Of a stretch of 10,713 nucleotides of DNA, positions 7,163 to 10,713 are shown in pieces; within the stretch, counting starts at the first letter, position 1, and every line of letters starts with the position of its first letter. The position numbers and the translations under genes are program-made. The DNA is from an uncultured Bacilli bacterium (lineage in GTDB: Bacteria; Bacillota_I; Bacilli_A; RF39; UBA660), in NCBI GenBank assembly GCA_947628495.1, contig CANRAC010000024.1, positions 1 to 10,713 of the forward strand, read 5' to 3'. Below the pieces are notes generated by a model, which worked only from the letters and a program-made list of their open reading frames with translations, was not told where the DNA came from and did no database searches.

Positions 7163-7188
7163 AAAGAGATTAAATTTAGAGGTGACTT

Positions 7189-8436
7189 ATGGAATATAAA
7201 ACATACAATTTTAATTCATTCAATTTATACACAATTAAAACGGATAAATTTAAAAATTGTCATTTAGAAATTGTATTTCGAGAGCAAATCCAAAAAGACA
7301 AAATTATTCCCCGAAAGTTTTTAATGGAATTGTTAAGTTTTTCCACGGCAACATATAATACTCAAAAAAGTTTTAGCATGCATTTAGAAGATTTATATAA
7401 TGCTAATTTTTATGGATTGCTTTCACGAGTAGGTCAATGTTTATTAACAAATTTTTGCTTAGATTTTTTAAATCCTCGTTATTGTGAAGAAGGCTATTTA
7501 AACCAAATATTAAATTTAGTAACGGAAGCCATCTTTAAACCTAATTCTTTTGATAATGAAAATTTTCAAATTATTAAGAACAATATTTTAAACGATGAAA
7601 AAAAGGCAATCGAAAATATTAGAGCTTCTGCTTATCGTCAGCTTTTTAAAAACATGGATGCCAATGCTCCACTATCTTATGATATGTTAGGAACCAAAGA
7701 ACAAATTGAAAACGTTACTCCCCAAGATGTCCAAGACGAATACACAAGATTATTAGAAGAAGACTATTGTGATATTTATCTGATAGGAAACTTAGATATG
7801 GACAACATCGCTGACTATTTAGAAAAAAATTTTATCTCACGCATTGTAAAAAATTATGATATCGAAATTTTTAGCGAAGGTAAAACACGTAGTCGTGTTC
7901 AAACCAAAAAAGAAACGGCTGATATTAACCAAACTAATCTTTTAATAGGTTGTAATATCGTAAATCCGCTTCCGGAGGAAAGAGATGTGGTAGGTTATTT
8001 ATACAATTATATATTAGGAGGTTCATCCCTTAACACAAAACTAGCTTCTTATTTAAGACAAGAAAATTCTTTATGTTATACCACTAATAGTATTTATCAA
8101 AAATATGATAGTACTATCATTTTATACGCCGGAATTGCTAAGAAAAATTCTTCTAAAGCAATTGCATTAATGAAAAAAGCTTTAAAAGAAATGGGTAGTA
8201 AAATCACGGAAGAAGAATTGGCTAATGCGAAAAAGGGGATTATTACTTCTTTAAACATGATTGAAGATAATCCCTCTTCGCTTATTAACAATTTCTTATT
8301 TCAAAATATTGCTAATTTAAAAACTGTTGAGCAAAGAATAAAGGATATAAAACAAGTAACAGTCAATGATCTAAAAAAGCTAGCGAAAAAAGTTAAAATT
8401 AATACTATTTATATACTAAGTGGGGTGGAAGAGTGA
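7189..8436 (+). CDS. ymfF: M16-family peptidase-like protein, inactive YmfF-type subunit
   Basis: This 415-residue cytoplasmic protein has the length and two-lobed plan of half-size M16B proteins. The zinc motif HxxEH is missing: the region where it should fall (about 45-56) reads MELLSFSTATYN. The C-terminal lobe keeps the Arg-Tyr pair of the family in ASYLRQENSLCY (Arg290, Tyr297), preceded by a GGSSLNTKL motif. This combination is what is expected of the YmfF-type partner, which would supply substrate-binding residues to a zinc-bearing YmfH-type partner encoded next. Databases link the pair to EF-P 5-aminopentanol modification in Bacillus by association, without a defined substrate. The last codons overlap the next start as GTGA, so the two are translationally coupled. 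AlbE/AlbF-type bacteriocin peptidases belong to the same family, but no bacteriocin gene is nearby. Confidence 0.87.
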   Translation: MEYKTYNFNSFNLYTIKTDKFKNCHLEIVFREQIQKDKIIPRKFLMELLSFSTATYNTQKSFSMHLEDLYNANFYGLLSRVGQCLLTNFCLDFLNPRYCEEGYLNQILNLVTEAIFKPNSFDNENFQIIKNNILNDEKKAIENIRASAYRQLFKNMDANAPLSYDMLGTKEQIENVTPQDVQDEYTRLLEEDYCDIYLIGNLDMDNIADYLEKNFISRIVKNYDIEIFSEGKTRSRVQTKKETADINQTNLLIGCNIVNPLPEERDVVGYLYNYILGGSSLNTKLASYLRQENSLCYTTNSIYQKYDSTIILYAGIAKKNSSKAIALMKKALKEMGSKITEEELANAKKGIITSLNMIEDNPSSLINNFLFQNIANLKTVEQRIKDIKQVTVNDLKKLAKKVKINTIYILSGVEE

Positions 8437-9722
8437 AAAAAATAAATATTGTAGGTATAGACGAGGAAATATATTATGATGAAACCGAAATGGGAATGCC
8501 CATTATTATGTGGGTAAATGATAAAGTTAAAAATTTTTATATGACCTTAAATGTTAAATATGGGAGCATTCATACCGAATTTAAAACAAAAGGTTCAAAA
8601 AATTTTCTAAAAGTCCCTAATGGAATTGCTCATTTTTTAGAACATATGATGTTTTATATGCCTGATGGTCAATCCGCCCATGAGTATTTCAATGATTTAG
8701 GATCTTCTATTAATGCGTGTACAACTAATGATTTTACTTTTTATGAAGTTTTTGGCTCGAATAAATTTAAAGATAACTTAAATTATTTACTAGATTATGT
8801 ACAGACGCCTTATTTTACGAAAGAAAATGTCAAATCCGAAAGAGAGATAATTACCGAAGAAATAAAAATGTATCAAGATGAGCCCAATGCGAGTTTAATT
8901 TTTAAAACTAATGAATTATTATGGCATAAAAATAAAAGAAAATATTTAATAAGTGGCACAGTGGAAGATATCAAAAAAATAAATGTTGATAACTTAAGGT
9001 TAGTTTATGATAATTTTTATCATCCGGCCAATATGTTTATTATCATAACTGGTAATTTTAATCCTAATGAAGCAGTAGCTATAATTAAAGAAAATGAAAA
9101 ACAGAAAAAATTTCCTAATTATGAAAAACCGCAAATTAAAAGTGAAAAAGAGCCCAATAAAGTAGTCAGCAAATACTATGAAGAAAATAGAAATGTGTCA
9201 ATTCCCAAAATAAAAGTAACAGTTAAAGTACCTCTAACTAATTTTAAAGAATATCGTAAAGATGAGCTAAAATTATATTTAGCATTTCTTTTGAAAAACA
9301 ATTTTGGTCTTACTAGTGAAATTCATGAAAACCTATTTAATAACAATTTAATTACTAAGCCTTTTTCTTTTACTGCTAACATATGGGAAAATCATTTTAC
9401 TTTAACAGTCAGTGCCGAAACAAATTATCCTGATGAAGTCATAAAAGAAATTAATAAACATCTAGATAATATGAATGTTACAAGTGAAGAGTTAAATCGG
9501 CAAAAAAAAATATTAATTTCCGCTTTTGTTCTTACTTATGATGATATCGAAGAAGTAAACACTTTAATTCAGGATAATATCATCGCCGATAATATGTTAA
9601 CTACTGATACTTTTAAAGTTATAAATACTCTTAATATGGAAACTATCAAAAAAATTATGAAAAAGCTATCTATGATTCATAAAACAGTTGTTGTTTTTAA
9701 ACCCGCTTCAAAAAATAGCTAG
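8433..9722 (+). CDS. ymfH: M16-family zinc metallopeptidase, active YmfH-type subunit
   Basis: This 429-residue protein is the probable catalytic partner of the preceding one. The inverted zinc motif HFLEH lies at 67-71 within GIAHFLEHMMF, with Glu70 as the general base. The distal zinc ligand is Glu142 or Glu143 in SEREIITEEIKMYQDEP, at about the usual distance. The N-terminal lobe is well conserved; the C-terminal lobe is more diverged and has no obvious Arg-Tyr pair, which fits a dimer in which the first protein provides it. There is no signal peptide, so action is cytoplasmic. The start is GTG, overlapping the previous TGA by four bases, with GGGGTGGAAGA just upstream. In Bacillus this pair lies near ymfI, pgsA and recA; here a nucleotidyltransferase follows instead. 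A run of nine A residues lies at 9502-9510. No convincing terminator follows. Confidence 0.9.
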   Translation: MKKINIVGIDEEIYYDETEMGMPIIMWVNDKVKNFYMTLNVKYGSIHTEFKTKGSKNFLKVPNGIAHFLEHMMFYMPDGQSAHEYFNDLGSSINACTTNDFTFYEVFGSNKFKDNLNYLLDYVQTPYFTKENVKSEREIITEEIKMYQDEPNASLIFKTNELLWHKNKRKYLISGTVEDIKKINVDNLRLVYDNFYHPANMFIIITGNFNPNEAVAIIKENEKQKKFPNYEKPQIKSEKEPNKVVSKYYEENRNVSIPKIKVTVKVPLTNFKEYRKDELKLYLAFLLKNNFGLTSEIHENLFNNNLITKPFSFTANIWENHFTLTVSAETNYPDEVIKEINKHLDNMNVTSEELNRQKKILISAFVLTYDDIEEVNTLIQDNIIADNMLTTDTFKVINTLNMETIKKIMKKLSMIHKTVVVFKPASKNS

Positions 9723-9742
9723 TTTTTTTATAGGCAATCTTA

Positions 9743-9748
9743 TATAAT
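9743..9748 (+). promoter_or_regulatory. Possible -10 box before the nucleotidyltransferase gene
   Basis: A perfect TATAAT lies 18 bases before the ATG at 9767. No recognisable -35 box accompanies it, and the resulting leader would be only about 12 bases, with the ribosome site AGAGGTGA (9755-9762) at its very end. This is a weak call; co-transcription with the M16 genes across the 44-base gap is as likely. Confidence 0.3.
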
Positions 9749-9766
9749 GAAAATAGAGGTGAGGAC

Positions 9767-10678
9767 ATGCAAGATATGACGCTTGTAATATTAGCAGCCG
9801 GAATGGGCAGCCGTTTTGGTGGTTTAAAACAAATTGAACCTATAGGACCAAACGGAGAATTTTTAATAGATTATTCTATTTATGATGCAATAAAAGCGGG
9901 ATTTAATAAAATTGTTTTTATTATAAAACCAGAAAATTTAGAAATATTTAAAGAAACAATTGGGAAACGAATTGAAGATCAAATCCAAGTAGAATATGCT
10001 TTGCAAGATATTGATCAAATGAAAAAAATTTATAATATTCCTAAAGATAGGGTAAAACCTTTAGGTACAACCCAAGCGATTTTATCAGCCAAAGAATTTA
10101 TTCATGAACCGTTTGTTATAATTAACGCCGATGATTTTTATGGTTATGAAGCATATCAGGATGCCGTTAATTTCTTTAAAAATACTAATTATCAAAAATA
10201 TGGAAACATTTTATATAAAGTAGCCAATACTTTAACGGAAAATGGTAAAGTTAAAAGAGGAATTTGTCAGGTAGAAAATGGTAAACTAGTTAAAGCTACG
10301 GAAAGTAATGTCGAAAAAGTAGATGGCCAAATTGTGGCGACTCCTTTAAATGAAGAGCAAAGTTTTACAGTAGCAGATGATACGCCAGCATCGATGAATA
10401 TGCTTGCTTTATTACCGGATATTTTTCCCTTATTAGAAAATTTATTTACAGAATTTATGAAAGAGAATGCCGATAATTTAGATAATTGTGAAGCTTTAAT
10501 ATTAGAAGATTTATTTAAATTAATTCAAAAAGGGGAAATTGAGTTATATACAGTACTAACTTCAGCTATTTGGTTTGGCGTTACCTATAAAGAAGATAAA
10601 GCCCAGGTTGTATCGAGTATTCAAAAATTAATTGAACAAAAAGTTTATCCTTTAAATTTATGGCCTAAAAAAAATTGA
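9767..10678 (+). CDS. Nucleotidyltransferase, sugar-phosphate (NTP_transferase) type
   Basis: This 303-residue cytoplasmic enzyme probably joins a nucleoside triphosphate to a phosphorylated substrate, releasing pyrophosphate. The nucleotide-binding signature LAAGMGSRFGGLKQ lies at 9-22, followed by PIGPNGEFLIDYSIYDA. The metal-binding NADDFYG is at 120-126 (Asp122). KPLGTTQAIL at about 97-106 matches the usual LGTxxAIL substrate loop, and the C-terminal IWFGVTYKED belongs to this particular widespread subfamily. That subfamily is well conserved but I know of no proven substrate, so naming a sugar or the nucleotide would be a guess. Relatives next to choline-kinase or LicD-like genes suggest cell-surface decoration, but no such partner is in this window. 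The ATG at 9767 has a strong ribosome site; an ATG at 9776 is also in frame but would cut close to the nucleotide loop. Confidence 0.88.
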   Translation: MQDMTLVILAAGMGSRFGGLKQIEPIGPNGEFLIDYSIYDAIKAGFNKIVFIIKPENLEIFKETIGKRIEDQIQVEYALQDIDQMKKIYNIPKDRVKPLGTTQAILSAKEFIHEPFVIINADDFYGYEAYQDAVNFFKNTNYQKYGNILYKVANTLTENGKVKRGICQVENGKLVKATESNVEKVDGQIVATPLNEEQSFTVADDTPASMNMLALLPDIFPLLENLFTEFMKENADNLDNCEALILEDLFKLIQKGEIELYTVLTSAIWFGVTYKEDKAQVVSSIQKLIEQKVYPLNLWPKKN

Positions 10679-10698
10679 ACTACAACGTTCAATTTTTT
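10669..10698 (+). terminator. Strong rho-independent terminator after the nucleotidyltransferase
   Basis: AAAAAATTGAAC (10669-10680) pairs perfectly with GTTCAATTTTTT (10687-10698) around the loop TACAAC. The TGA stop (10676-10678) lies within the 5' arm. The A run on one side and the T run on the other would let it work in both directions. Confidence 0.85.
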
Positions 10699-10713
10699 AT
10701 CTATTATAGAATT

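Noticed and set aside
7189..9722. Bacteriocin-processing peptidases (AlbE/AlbF type)
   Set aside because: No precursor peptide, radical SAM enzyme or ABC exporter lies nearby. The housekeeping YmfF/YmfH assignment fits better.
9710..9729. Terminator after the catalytic M16 gene
   Set aside because: The A run and T run flank TAGCTAG, but only A-T pairs can form around that loop. The TAGCTA palindrome itself leaves no loop, so a stable hairpin is unlikely.
3..10678. Mycoplasma-type code with TGA as tryptophan
   Set aside because: TGA ends genes at 850-852, 7087-7089, 8434-8436 and 10676-10678, and tryptophan at conserved positions is encoded by TGG.
1..10713. tRNA, rRNA or riboswitch
   Set aside because: No intergenic gap exceeds about 100 bases. 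Those present are accounted for by terminators, ribosome sites and possible promoters, and no cloverleaf or riboswitch core was seen.

Overview
The window is a stretch of AT-rich bacterial chromosome with every gene on the + strand. The very low GC content, strong Shine-Dalgarno (SD) sites, short U-tailed terminators and a YmfF/YmfH-like M16 peptidase pair all point to a low-GC Firmicute, most likely a Bacilli or Mollicutes-related gut-type lineage. TGA is a true stop: it ends four genes, and tryptophan is encoded by TGG. The standard bacterial code therefore applies, not the Mycoplasma code. The lineage is inferred; no rRNA or other phylogenetic marker is present.

Positions 1-6788 hold a compact type IV secretion (T4SS) operon of the Gram-positive conjugation type: a PrgI/VirB3-like membrane protein, a VirB4 homologue made as two separate proteins (an N-terminal TraC-like part and a C-terminal ATPase part), a membrane-anchored NlpC/P60 cell-wall hydrolase, a lipoprotein with an extra C-terminal membrane segment, and a VirD4-type coupling ATPase. 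The genes overlap or nearly touch, except for a 53-base gap before the coupling protein that contains a possible internal -10 box. The order matches prgI-J-K-L of plasmid pCF10, with the unrecognised lipoprotein in the place of the VirB8-like PrgL. A hairpin terminator closes the block. The operon probably begins upstream of the window, where VirB6-like and pilin-like genes would be expected. No relaxase, integrase or attachment site is seen here.

Positions 6789-7120 carry a small single-domain rhodanese with its own terminator.

Positions 7121-10713 look like ordinary chromosome. A plausible promoter precedes two overlapping M16 metallopeptidase-family genes: the first lacks the zinc motif (YmfF-like), and the second has an intact HFLEH motif (YmfH-like). 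They are followed by a conserved sugar-phosphate-type nucleotidyltransferase whose stop codon lies inside a strong terminator hairpin.

In the T4SS model, VirB4 and VirD4 would power transport, PrgI would form part of the inner-membrane channel, the NlpC/P60 enzyme would open the peptidoglycan, and the lipoprotein would be an extracellular accessory subunit. Whether the system moves DNA or protein cannot be decided from this window.
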